From positions 1-19,042 of the forward strand of contig DATMOG010000098.1 in assembly GCA_035568375.1 (NCBI GenBank): a stretch of 19,042 bases of DNA. Direction: 5' to 3'. Numbering within the stretch: position 1 is the first letter of the stretch; each line of letters begins with the position of its first letter. Positions 7,895 through 14,714 of this stretch are shown here, one piece after another. The notes beneath the pieces are model-generated. The model was given only the letters and a program-made list of their open reading frames with translations, searched no databases and was not told where the DNA came from. Position numbers and translations under genes: made by a program. Origin of the DNA: JACDET01 sp035568375 (GTDB taxonomy: Bacteria; Patescibacteriota; Microgenomatia; Levybacterales; UBA12049).

Positions 7895-7917
7895 GAGTAT
7901 GTGTAAGAGACATGCTT
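7895..7917 (+). other. Weak hairpin after mltG
   Basis: GAGTATGT and ACATGCTT can pair (8 pairs including two G-U) around a 7-base loop. There is no clean T tract behind it, so it is not a convincing terminator. The rest of the 153-base gap holds an 11-bp-spaced direct repeat TTTGTCA (7926-7932, 7937-7943). Confidence 0.25.
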
Positions 7918-8003
7918 AGGGTTAGTTTGTCAGCTATTTGTCAAGTTGTTAACTCTTCCATTTAGTAAAATTCCATTCTTATCTTTAAATTTTATCCCAT
8001 AGA

Positions 8004-8009
8004 TATAAA
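8004..8009 (+). promoter_or_regulatory. Hexokinase -10 box (leaderless type)
   Basis: TATAAA ends 5 bases before the ATG at 8015, in a gap of 153 bases after mltG. No Shine-Dalgarno sequence precedes the start. A -35 at the right distance is not evident. Confidence 0.42.
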
Positions 8010-8014
8010 ATATT

Positions 8015-9400
8015 ATGGCAGCAAATCCAGAAGTTAGAAAATGTAATCAACCGGGGGTTAGAGAACAAGCTCCTGTCGAACGACGCAATCAATTGATCCA
8101 TGATCTTGGTATAGGCGAATTAAGACCAACTGAGGTTGTATCCCGTTTTGCATTACTCCAAAGACAAATAAGAATTGGCTTAGCTAGGCAAGGTGAGCCA
8201 ACGAGAGTTGATGGTGGTGTACTTGCTATTCCAACAGGCATTCCTCCTGTAACTCCCCAAGCATGGGATCGTGTCCTAGTAGGAACTACAGCGTATGTAG
8301 CAGATATTGCAGGAACAAATTGGAATGTCAAAAAAGCTGAAAAACAAGTAGATGGTAGCGTTACCTTAGCTGATATTAGTAAGAGAGCTTATGAAAATTC
8401 AAGTAGACAAGTAACTTTTGATGAGTTTATAAGTAGAATGGCATACCCTATTGCTGCAGAAGTATTGAGTGAAGAACGACAAGGAGAACCTGTAGATGTT
8501 GGTGTCTCATTAGGCTTTCCTCATATAAATAAAGTAAAACCAGATGGAATTGAGGCTGAACTTGTTGATGTAAAAGAAGATGGAACGCTACCAAAAGGCT
8601 GGAGAATAACAGATTGGGATGAGGAAAGACATGCTAATATTACTGGCGCTTTGCGAGTTAAACTTGAAGAATTAGGCATTAATGTAAGAACTCTTGTCGC
8701 CATTAACGATACACCAGCAGTTGCTCTTGATGGCGGTGCAGTTCAATCCGCTTCACAAGAAGGATTTGATGTTATTCCAGCAGGTTTTGTTGGTGGAACA
8801 GGAACAAATGGTGCAGTAGATAATGGTGGGTTAGTCAATCTTGAGATTGGTCATGCTGATTTTCCAGCTGATGCAGTTTATGGACGCATGAGAGACAACG
8901 GCTGGGTTAGTACCTATCCAAAAGTTGAGCTTGAAACTGGAGAGGTTCTTAGTTGGCGTTTAGCAGCTGGTATGCAATTATTGGCTGAACAAGATGAGTC
9001 ATTTATAGTTGATCCACAACTATTTAATGAATTGAAACCTCAAGCCCTAGGAAATTTTCAAGCAGCTCCAAAAGATCAAGCACTAATTAGTAAAGTTGCT
9101 TCAGGAGAAAGAGCTACAACTCCTGAAATACAAAGATTAGCACAAGATGTCTTAAAGAGAGCTGGACAAGTCTATGGGGTAACACTCGCTGCTATATCAG
9201 AAGCAGCATCTGATGGAACAACACCAGAAGCTGCTAGAGCATTTTTGGTTGAAGGTAGTAGCCTTCTCAAAGGATATGGGGTAAAAGAAGCAGCTGAAAA
9301 AACTGCCACCTATCTAAGACAACCAGTTGCAATAAGAGAAGCGATTGGACTAAAAGGAGTAGGAACATTAGCAATGACATACCCGAGTCTCGCAGCTTAG
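8015..9400 (+). CDS. Hexokinase, eukaryotic-type family
   Basis: An ATP-dependent sugar kinase of the hexokinase fold, likely making hexose 6-phosphate in the cytoplasm. It has 461 residues, the usual size for a single-unit hexokinase. The order of motifs matches: an LPT-like lead-in (AIPTGIPPVTP, 71-81), phosphate-1 ADIAGTNWNV (96-105, compare LDLGGTNFRV), SLGFPH (165-170, compare FSFPC), NDT with the probable catalytic base D232, GTGTN (261-265), the Glu of NLEIGH (275-280), and a late VEGSS (412-416) where the nucleotide site is expected. The normal WTKGF sugar contact reads ITDWDEE (198-204), so Thr-Lys is not conserved. This could change sugar specificity. EIGH also recalls ROK kinases, but the other motifs favour hexokinase. 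It is a separate unit with its own promoter. A sugar kinase is well supported; the substrate is not. Confidence 0.78.
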   Translation: MAANPEVRKCNQPGVREQAPVERRNQLIHDLGIGELRPTEVVSRFALLQRQIRIGLARQGEPTRVDGGVLAIPTGIPPVTPQAWDRVLVGTTAYVADIAGTNWNVKKAEKQVDGSVTLADISKRAYENSSRQVTFDEFISRMAYPIAAEVLSEERQGEPVDVGVSLGFPHINKVKPDGIEAELVDVKEDGTLPKGWRITDWDEERHANITGALRVKLEELGINVRTLVAINDTPAVALDGGAVQSASQEGFDVIPAGFVGGTGTNGAVDNGGLVNLEIGHADFPADAVYGRMRDNGWVSTYPKVELETGEVLSWRLAAGMQLLAEQDESFIVDPQLFNELKPQALGNFQAAPKDQALISKVASGERATTPEIQRLAQDVLKRAGQVYGVTLAAISEAASDGTTPEAARAFLVEGSSLLKGYGVKEAAEKTATYLRQPVAIREAIGLKGVGTLAMTYPSLAA

Positions 9401-9462
9401 ATTCTTTTCTATATTTTTTTTCTTAGCGTACATCTACATTAAAATGGAGACGATACTCTGTT

Positions 9463-9933
9463 TTAGCTTTTTTTACGGAGACCACGAAACCAGCGTTTTC
9501 CACGGGGTGACTTAGGTTTTTCTTCAGACTGTCCAGAGCTTACTGCAGTATTTTTTTCTTCCTTTTTTTCGTGTATCGTAGATTCCTTGTTTTCTTTTAT
9601 AATTGATTCTTTTACTTGTTGCCGCTCAGGTGCTTCCGCTATACTTTTTTTTTCAGGTTCTTTTTTTGCAGGTTTGGGTATCTCTACCGGTTTTGCTGGA
9701 ATAAAATCATCGCCTTCTTCTTCTAAAAGATCTTCCTCTGTAGCTTCATATTCTGTTTCTCTCATTAGCTCTTCAAGATTGGCAAATTTTTCTACCCCAC
9801 GTTCCAGAACTTCCTTAAAAATTGCACGGCCGCGTTTTGTTGTAAAGAGCAACGTAAGAAGCACGCCTACAATAACTCCTAAGAGGAAGCCATTGCCTGC
9901 ATTTTGTTGTTGGTTATGATTATTGTGTTCCAT
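9463..9933 (-). CDS. YtxH-like small membrane protein with charged tail
   Basis: A 156-residue protein. A short Asn/Gln-rich N-terminus is followed by a glycine-rich TM helix (about 14-31, FLLGVIVGVLLTLLF), TTKRGR at the membrane edge, and an amphipathic helix (36-58). This is the layout of YtxH (general stress/gas-vesicle-like) proteins, in which GxxxG TM + KxGR is typical. The rest is a low-complexity Glu/Lys/Pro tail ending in a basic patch (RGKRWFRGLRKK) that could contact membrane or nucleic acid. The open frame extends 14 codons upstream, but MEHNNHNQQQ is the more natural start. A poor box AATACT lies 7 bases before it. It is last in the ftsK-rodZ-like-YtxG-like cluster. The function of the family is not settled. 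Confidence 0.65.
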   Translation of the reverse strand: MEHNNHNQQQNAGNGFLLGVIVGVLLTLLFTTKRGRAIFKEVLERGVEKFANLEELMRETEYEATEEDLLEEEGDDFIPAKPVEIPKPAKKEPEKKSIAEAPERQQVKESIIKENKESTIHEKKEEKNTAVSSGQSEEKPKSPRGKRWFRGLRKKS

Positions 9934-10037
9934 AAATATCAGTATTGTCTTCCATGAGGCCTGAATCAGGGGCAATAAGTCAGTACGTTATTTTTTGCTG
10001 TTTGTTACGTTTTGTCCTCGATTCATAGCCTTTTAAC

Positions 10038-10331
10038 TTACTCTCTATGTTTTCGGTCATCATCATGATGTTTACCTAAAAGACTCCTGACGAATTTTGC
10101 AACCGTTATTAAAGATGATGCCTTGACTCCGAGTGCTAATGAAGAGAGAGCGGATAATGGAGCTTCAATATTTTCTGTAATTGAATCAGCATGGTCAAGA
10201 ACTCTATTGGTTTTCGAAATTGTTTGACGTAACTCTTTGAGAATAAGGAAAACTTGTATACCAAGGATCACTAACAAAATAGTAAGTACTAAAATAACCA
10301 AAAGTAATACAAGCTGGACAGGATCAACCAT
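10038..10331 (-). CDS. Small membrane protein with long helix, DUF948/YtxG-like
   Basis: A 97-residue protein. One long N-terminal TM helix (about 5-31, rich in Leu, Ile and Val) is followed by an amphipathic heptad-like helix (KELRQTISKTNRVLDHADSI, about 32-51), a small hydrophobic region, and a His/Asp-rich charged end. This is the plan of DUF948 (YtxG) proteins. In Bacillus, ytxG and ytxH are adjacent, and here too a YtxH-like gene follows, which strengthens both calls. A TTGACA-18-TAGTCT promoter may start 6 bases before the ATG. The family call is by layout and context, not by clear motifs. Confidence 0.58.
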   Translation of the reverse strand: MVDPVQLVLLLVILVLTILLVILGIQVFLILKELRQTISKTNRVLDHADSITENIEAPLSALSSLALGVKASSLITVAKFVRSLLGKHHDDDRKHRE

Positions 10332-10337
10332 ATTTAT

Positions 10338-10367
10338 AGACTACCTTACCAGAAGCCCTACTGTCAA
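10338..10367 (-). promoter_or_regulatory. Candidate promoter for the YtxG-like gene (TTGACA-18-TAGTCT)
   Basis: On the minus strand a consensus -35 TTGACA (10367-10362) and a weak -10 TAGTCT (10343-10338) are 18 bp apart, with the ATG 6 bases later. It would let the YtxG/YtxH-like pair be expressed apart from ftsK. Confidence 0.38.
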
Positions 10368-10385
10368 GTAAATGTTTGGAAAGAG

Positions 10386-11015
10386 TTATTGTACCTCGAT
10401 TGTTCTTTGAACGATTGTAGCCTTTCCAAAACGATTCGTCGCCTTGATTAAAAGGGTTGCACTGCCTGGAAAAAGTGTCATGTTTTTTTGAAAGGTGCCA
10501 TTATTTGAAACTGTTACTGGCTCTCCGTTTATTGTAATGGTTGCATTGCTATCTACTGTTCCTGAAACAATTACGTCTTGGGACGTTTTGTTTCCTGTTT
10601 GGGGTGAGGTGACAGAAAGTGATGGCGGTAAGATTGCAGATCGATATTGAAAGAAAAGATATCCAAGTAGGATGAGGAGAAAGAAAACAAATGCAATCAA
10701 TGATTGTTGAATGCGTATCCGTTTAATAGGAAACTCTTTTGTTTTTACCATCGAATCAGGAAGTACTTTCATTGCTCTTTTTTCATCGAATTCACGTTTA
10801 AAAAGTACTGTTGTTTCAGCCTTGGAAAGGCCAAGATATGAAGCATAATTTCGCACAAATCCTTGTGCATAGGCTGGAGATGGAAGTTTATGATATTCTC
10901 CTCTTTCTATTGCAGCAAGAAATGTTGGTTTGATTTTTAATTCTTGTGCAATTTCTTCAAATGATTGTTTGCGTTGAAGTCTTTTTTGATATAATCGTTG
11001 TCCCAAGCGTACCAT
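10386..11015 (-). CDS. RodZ-like helix-turn-helix membrane protein
   Basis: A 209-residue protein with a cytoplasmic HTH_25-type domain (about 1-72: LGQRLYQKRLQRKQSFEEIA, IERGEYHKLP, YAQGFVRNYASYLGL), a basic linker, one TM helix (about 105-123), and an outer Ig-like beta domain. That domain (PSLSVTSPQTGNKTSQDVIV onward) resembles the glucodextranase-B-like fold. RodZ links MreB filaments to the wall machinery in rod-shaped cells, and the layout here is the same. The outer domain differs from E. coli RodZ, and no MreB gene is in the window, so the exact role is inferred. It starts 6 bp after the ftsK stop, indicating one operon. No Shine-Dalgarno sequence is seen. Confidence 0.75.
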   Translation of the reverse strand: MVRLGQRLYQKRLQRKQSFEEIAQELKIKPTFLAAIERGEYHKLPSPAYAQGFVRNYASYLGLSKAETTVLFKREFDEKRAMKVLPDSMVKTKEFPIKRIRIQQSLIAFVFFLLILLGYLFFQYRSAILPPSLSVTSPQTGNKTSQDVIVSGTVDSNATITINGEPVTVSNNGTFQKNMTLFPGSATLLIKATNRFGKATIVQRTIEVQ

Positions 11016-11021
11016 AACATG

Positions 11022-13148
11022 TTAGCTTTCTTGTTGTTGATTTGTTAGAAATTCTTCTGCATTGCGGACTAAGACATCTCTTGGCTTAGCACCTTCTGCT
11101 TGGCTGACAATACCCATTTCTTCCAGTTGATCCAAAATGCGGGCAGCTTTTGCATAACCGATTGACATTTTTCTTTGCAAGAAGGATGCTGAGGCAGTAT
11201 TGAATTGGCAAACTAAACGGATTGCCTCTTCAATTTCTCCATCTTTTCCGTCGCTATTTGTTCCACCTGGCCCTCCTTTTTTTAGCGGTAGGGGTTGTGT
11301 GATTACTTCTTCAGTATATTCAACAGGATAGTTTCGTGCCTTCAAAAAGTCAACCAGCTTTTTGATATCCTTGTCGGAGACAAAGGATCCTTGAATACGA
11401 GTCGGTTTTGCCTGATCTGGGGGAATATATAACATATCACCTCTTCCCAATAATTTTTCAGCACCGGAACTATCAAGAATAACACGAGAGTCGACCATTG
11501 AAGATACATTAAAGGCAATACGACAGGGAATGTTTGCTTTAATGAGACCGGTGATAACATTAACTGATGGTCTTTGGGTAGCAATCACTAGGTGAATACC
11601 TGTTGCTCGAGCCATCTGAGCAAGTCGAGCAATAGCATCCTCAACTTCAACTGGAGCGAACATCATCAAATCGGCTAACTCATCAATGAATATAACTATA
11701 TATGGTAATGCCTGAAAACCTGCAAGTTCATTGTACGAATCAATATTTCGCACACCTCTCTCTGCAAATAGTTTGTACCGTTTGTCCATTTCTGCCATTG
11801 CCCATTTGAGTGCCGAGAGAATTTTTTGTGGATCGACAATGACTGGTGTTAACAGATGAGGGATGCCATTATAGACGGTGAATTCAACACGTTTTGGATC
11901 AATTAAGATTAAGCGGACTTCTTGTGGCGATGCACGAAAGAGCAGGGATGAAATAAAGGCATTAATCAAAACAGATTTACCTGAACCAGTTGTACCGGCA
12001 ACGAGCACATGGGGCATTTTTGCAATATCAACAGCTAATGGATTACCTGATACATCAAGCCCAAGCGCCACAGTAAGTTTTGACTTTGTTTTCTGCATAG
12101 CAGTGGAGGTAAGCATAGTACGAAGATTGACAACCTCAAGAGAACGGTTTGGTATTTCAAGTCCTACCAGATTGCGTCCTGGAATTGGTGCCTCAATACG
12201 GATTTGTCCGGTAGGTGCTTCAGTTGCGAGCGCCAAATCATTGGCAAGCGAAGTGATCTTTGACACTTTGGTTCCCTGTGCAATCTCAAGGGCATACTGG
12301 GTTACTGCTGGACCCAAGTTTGCTTCCGCGACTCGTGTATCAATACCGAAACTTTGCAATGTTTTTTCGATAGTCGATGCAATTTTATTGACATCGCCAC
12401 GATCTGCTTTCACCCCCGGATTTTCTGCTAGAAGCGAAGGAGAGGGATATTCCCAGACTCCAGATGTTGTTCCGGCAAGTATATTACTTACTAATTTATC
12501 TGGCAAAATTTCCATTTGGTCTTTTTTTGGAGGTGGTGGAAGGTTTTCTTTGAGTGGTGCAATCATTTCTTCTTTTTGTCCTCCTTTGATTGTTAATGGT
12601 TTGTTTTTATCCAATGATGTTTTTTCTGATTTGGTAGTAAGGGTAAATAATTTGCGTGGAATAAGTTTGTTAAAGGTATCGCCGATATTGCTAAACATTT
12701 CAAGAATTTCATCAATTGATGTGTCGAAAAAGACAATCGTTCCAACCAATAAGCCACCGATAAAGACAATGTCAGCGCCTGGAGTAGTAATAATCTCCTT
12801 CAATATTGAAAAAATGCTTTGTCCGAATACACCGCTTTTTGTTAAGCTGAGTAACGAAAGCAGAATAAGCATATAACCGACAGTAACGTTGACTTGTGAA
12901 AGATATATTTTTAGACGTAAAAAAAGGAATCCGAAGAAAAAAAAGGCAAAAGGCAAAAGAATAGCCAGGGAGCCGAATTTATCATGTGCCCAATTATTAA
13001 TGATCATTGTCGAGTCGCTTCGATGGATGATTGAAATGAGGAGAAGAACACCAATGAGAAAAAAGCCCAAACTAAAAATAGTGTAGACAGTTTTTTTCTT
13101 TAGTTTTAGTTTTAATGGTTTTTTTCGCCTTGCTTTTCTTTTGGACAT
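11022..13148 (-). CDS. ftsK: DNA translocase FtsK/SpoIIIE
   Basis: A hexameric ATP-driven DNA pump at the division septum that clears and resolves chromosomes. It has 708 residues. The N-terminus is very basic (1-20), followed by TM segments (about 22-41, 58-78, 88-103, 126-141), a short linker, and the motor. Walker A is GTTGSGKS (385-392) and Walker B is IVIFIDE (484-490), with RATGIHLVIATQRPS after it. The winged-helix gamma domain (about 637-695, FLQRKMSIGYAKAARILDQLEEMGIV) reads KOPS-like DNA signals. The linker is short, as in SpoIIIE-type proteins. Start ATG 13148 has TATAAT 7 bases upstream. It heads the minus-strand cluster with the RodZ-like and YtxG/YtxH-like genes. Confidence 0.96.
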   Translation of the reverse strand: MSKRKARRKKPLKLKLKKKTVYTIFSLGFFLIGVLLLISIIHRSDSTMIINNWAHDKFGSLAILLPFAFFFFGFLFLRLKIYLSQVNVTVGYMLILLSLLSLTKSGVFGQSIFSILKEIITTPGADIVFIGGLLVGTIVFFDTSIDEILEMFSNIGDTFNKLIPRKLFTLTTKSEKTSLDKNKPLTIKGGQKEEMIAPLKENLPPPPKKDQMEILPDKLVSNILAGTTSGVWEYPSPSLLAENPGVKADRGDVNKIASTIEKTLQSFGIDTRVAEANLGPAVTQYALEIAQGTKVSKITSLANDLALATEAPTGQIRIEAPIPGRNLVGLEIPNRSLEVVNLRTMLTSTAMQKTKSKLTVALGLDVSGNPLAVDIAKMPHVLVAGTTGSGKSVLINAFISSLLFRASPQEVRLILIDPKRVEFTVYNGIPHLLTPVIVDPQKILSALKWAMAEMDKRYKLFAERGVRNIDSYNELAGFQALPYIVIFIDELADLMMFAPVEVEDAIARLAQMARATGIHLVIATQRPSVNVITGLIKANIPCRIAFNVSSMVDSRVILDSSGAEKLLGRGDMLYIPPDQAKPTRIQGSFVSDKDIKKLVDFLKARNYPVEYTEEVITQPLPLKKGGPGGTNSDGKDGEIEEAIRLVCQFNTASASFLQRKMSIGYAKAARILDQLEEMGIVSQAEGAKPRDVLVRNAEEFLTNQQQES

Positions 13149-13155
13149 ATTATTT

Positions 13156-13184
13156 ATTATAGAACGTCAAGCACAATTTCGCAA
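13156..13184 (-). promoter_or_regulatory. ftsK promoter (TTGCGA-17-TATAAT), leaderless type
   Basis: On the minus strand TTGCGA (13184-13179) and a perfect TATAAT (13161-13156) are 17 bp apart. The ATG follows 7 bases after the -10 box, so the mRNA should start at the initiation codon. Confidence 0.6.
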
Positions 13185-13189
13185 TTTAT

Positions 13190-13220
13190 TAGCAAAGTTG
13201 GCAATTTGCTATAATTTGCT
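13190..13220. promoter_or_regulatory. Inverted and direct repeats over the promoter of the PQ-loop-like gene; possible operator
   Basis: TAGCAAA (13190-13196) and TTTGCTA (13205-13211) form a 7-bp inverted repeat with an 8-base gap. AATTTGCT occurs twice exactly 10 bp apart (13203-13210 and 13213-13220), overlapping the -10 box TATAAT (13210-13215). The spacing of one helical turn could suit a dimeric regulator. No regulator is identified. Confidence 0.35.
13210..13215 (+). promoter_or_regulatory. -10 box of the PQ-loop-like gene (leaderless type)
   Basis: A perfect TATAAT ends 7 bases before ATG 13223. The -35 region is weak. It lies in a 74-base divergent gap shared with the ftsK promoter. 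Confidence 0.55.
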
Positions 13221-13222
13221 TG

Positions 13223-13804
13223 ATGAGTTACAAGGAACTACTTGGTATTATTGCAACTGTAATTGCTTTTATAAGTTATATCCCATATTTTCGGGATATT
13301 TTTGCAAATACAACAAAACCTCATGCTTTTTCTTGGCTAGTTTGGTCTATGTTAACTGGAATAGGCTTTTTTGGTCAAGTTTCTGGAGGAGCTGGAGCTG
13401 GAGCATGGGTGACTGGGTTTACTGCAATTATCAGTTTTATTATATTCATCTTTGGATTTATAAAGGGGAGAACAAATATAATACTTATCGACTGGTTATG
13501 TCTTATGGGTGCAGTGATTGCACTGATCTTTTGGTTTATCACAAAAGGACCTCTCTTGTCTGTTATTATAATTACGGTTATTGATGCATTTGGATTTTTT
13601 CCAACATTTCGTAAATCATTTATAAAGCCTCACGAAGAAACAGTGATTACTTATTTTTTGAGTGGATTAAAGTTTATATTTTCTCTTTTTGCATTGCAAA
13701 CGGTATCTGTGGTAACTATTTTATATCCTCTCTCACTTGTTGTAATGAACTGGATCTTTGTCATAATGGTTTTAGTGCGAAAGCAACACTTGCAAATGCG
13801 TTAA
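13223..13804 (+). CDS. Multi-pass membrane protein, PQ-loop/SWEET-like
   Basis: A 193-residue hydrophobic protein with about six to seven TM helices. The two halves look related. ISYIPYFRDIFANTTKPHAFSW (17-38) in the first half is echoed by FGFFPTFRKSFIKPHEE (123-139) in the second: each has a Pro in a helix, an FR pair, and a KPH turn. This duplication is the pattern of PQ-loop (MtN3/SWEET-like) transporters, though the canonical PQ dipeptide is missing. The substrate cannot be told. Start ATG 13223 is preferred over the in-frame TTG at 13220 because TATAAT lies 7 bases upstream. It is transcribed divergently from ftsK and converges on the cyclophilin gene. Confidence 0.62.
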   Translation: MSYKELLGIIATVIAFISYIPYFRDIFANTTKPHAFSWLVWSMLTGIGFFGQVSGGAGAGAWVTGFTAIISFIIFIFGFIKGRTNIILIDWLCLMGAVIALIFWFITKGPLLSVIIITVIDAFGFFPTFRKSFIKPHEETVITYFLSGLKFIFSLFALQTVSVVTILYPLSLVVMNWIFVIMVLVRKQHLQMR

Positions 13805-13862
13805 TTGAGACTTATCAGTGGATTGATAAACACAATAATTGCTGAATCGGTGAACATATCTT

Positions 13863-14567
13863 TTACTGATTAATTGTTATTCCTTCAATTTTATCCCCAA
13901 TTTGGATATTATTGACCACACTCATACCACTGGTGACAATGCCAAAATTAGTGTATTGTCCATCGAGCCAGGAAGCGTCTGTCTTTGTAATAAAAAATTG
14001 TGAGTCATTATTAATTTGCGGATTACTTCCTCGTGCAATCCCCAATGATCCGATTACAAATGATTTTTGTGTCTGTTCTGCTCCCATTTGTCCCCCACCT
14101 GTCCCATCACCTTTTGGGTCACCTCCTTGTACTACCCAATTCTCTACTCGGTGAAAGAGTAGACCGTTATAGAAGTTGGTCCCAGCTTTCAAAATAAAAT
14201 TTCTTACGGTATTGGGAGTCTTATCACCGAAGAGAATCACGTTTATGTTACCTTTTGATGTTTTGATTGTTGCAGAAATAGAAGCTGCAATTGGTCCCTG
14301 TAATGCAGCAGCAGCTTGTTCATATGCTTGTGAACCCGGTTGTGGTTGTTGTGATTGTTGTCCTTGTCCTTGCGGTTGTTGTCCTTGTAGTGGTTGTTGT
14401 AGATGAGAAGGACCTGTTGGCGTAATTAATTGAAATGTACTTGCATCAGGAGGTAGTGTTGGGGCAGTTGCTACTTTATGACCGTTTGATTCAACTTCTG
14501 TTGTAACAATGATACCAAAGAAGACAGCAACGATAAGAGAAAAGAGTGCAATATGGAACTTGTTCAT
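13863..14567 (-). CDS. Membrane-anchored or secreted cyclophilin-type peptidyl-prolyl isomerase
   Basis: Speeds cis-trans isomerisation of X-Pro bonds, here probably outside the cytoplasmic membrane as an envelope foldase. It has 234 residues: an N-terminal signal/anchor helix (about 5-22), a spacer, a Gln/Pro/Gly-rich linker (about 56-80), and a cyclophilin domain (about 97-234). The active-site signature is intact: FHRV with R140, VVQGGDPKGDGTGGG (145-159), NDSQFFI (187-193), and W200 with DGQYTNFG. There is no lipobox Cys, so it is probably anchored by the helix or released. TACAAT lies 7 bases before the ATG. It is divergent from lepA and convergent with the PQ-loop-like gene. The Gln-rich linker varies widely in such proteins and carries no known function. 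Confidence 0.92.
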   Translation of the reverse strand: MNKFHIALFSLIVAVFFGIIVTTEVESNGHKVATAPTLPPDASTFQLITPTGPSHLQQPLQGQQPQGQGQQSQQPQPGSQAYEQAAAALQGPIAASISATIKTSKGNINVILFGDKTPNTVRNFILKAGTNFYNGLLFHRVENWVVQGGDPKGDGTGGGQMGAEQTQKSFVIGSLGIARGSNPQINNDSQFFITKTDASWLDGQYTNFGIVTSGMSVVNNIQIGDKIEGITINQ

Positions 14568-14574
14568 CGATGTT

Positions 14575-14580
14575 ATTGTA
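14575..14580 (-). promoter_or_regulatory. Cyclophilin gene -10 box (leaderless type)
   Basis: On the minus strand TACAAT ends 7 bases before the ATG at 14567. The position 17 bp further upstream reads TCGCAA, a weak -35. Confidence 0.5.
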
Positions 14581-14701
14581 ACAAAAAATATTTGTTATTG
14601 CGACCTGATCCATCGAGTTGTTTTATGGAGAATAACAATCTTTTTTACTTAGTAAGTATGCATATACTCTCCATCCATTCGCATTGGAATAGGTTCTCTG
14701 G

Positions 14702-14707
14702 TACAAT
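14702..14707 (+). promoter_or_regulatory. lepA -10 box (leaderless type)
   Basis: TACAAT ends 7 bases before ATG 14715, the same box and spacing as the cyclophilin gene opposite. An ATG at 14709 would leave only one base and is less likely. The -35 is weak. Confidence 0.5.
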
Positions 14708-14714
14708 TATGGGC

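Noticed and set aside
9401..9462. Terminator between hexokinase and the YtxH-like gene
   Set aside because: There is a T8 tract (9413-9420) but no stable stem before it, and only a 3-bp GAG/CTC pairing on the other strand.
11878..12876. Long open frame on the plus strand opposite ftsK (332 codons)
   Set aside because: It is antisense to the conserved FtsK motor, and the encoded sequence has no recognisable domain; it is a shadow of ftsK codon use.
13141..13584. 147-codon plus-strand frame overlapping the PQ-loop-like gene
   Set aside because: Cys/Tyr/Trp-rich translation in the wrong frame of a clear membrane protein; no promoter of its own.
14176..14406. Cys-rich plus-strand frame (CGCCDCCPCPCG-like) opposite the cyclophilin linker
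   Set aside because: It is the antisense reading of the Gln/Pro-rich linker codons, not a metallothionein-like gene.
14553..14714. Upstream extension of the lepA frame by 54 codons
   Set aside because: The extra residues are not LepA-like, they cover the divergent promoter region, and a TACAAT box lies 7 bases before ATG 14715.
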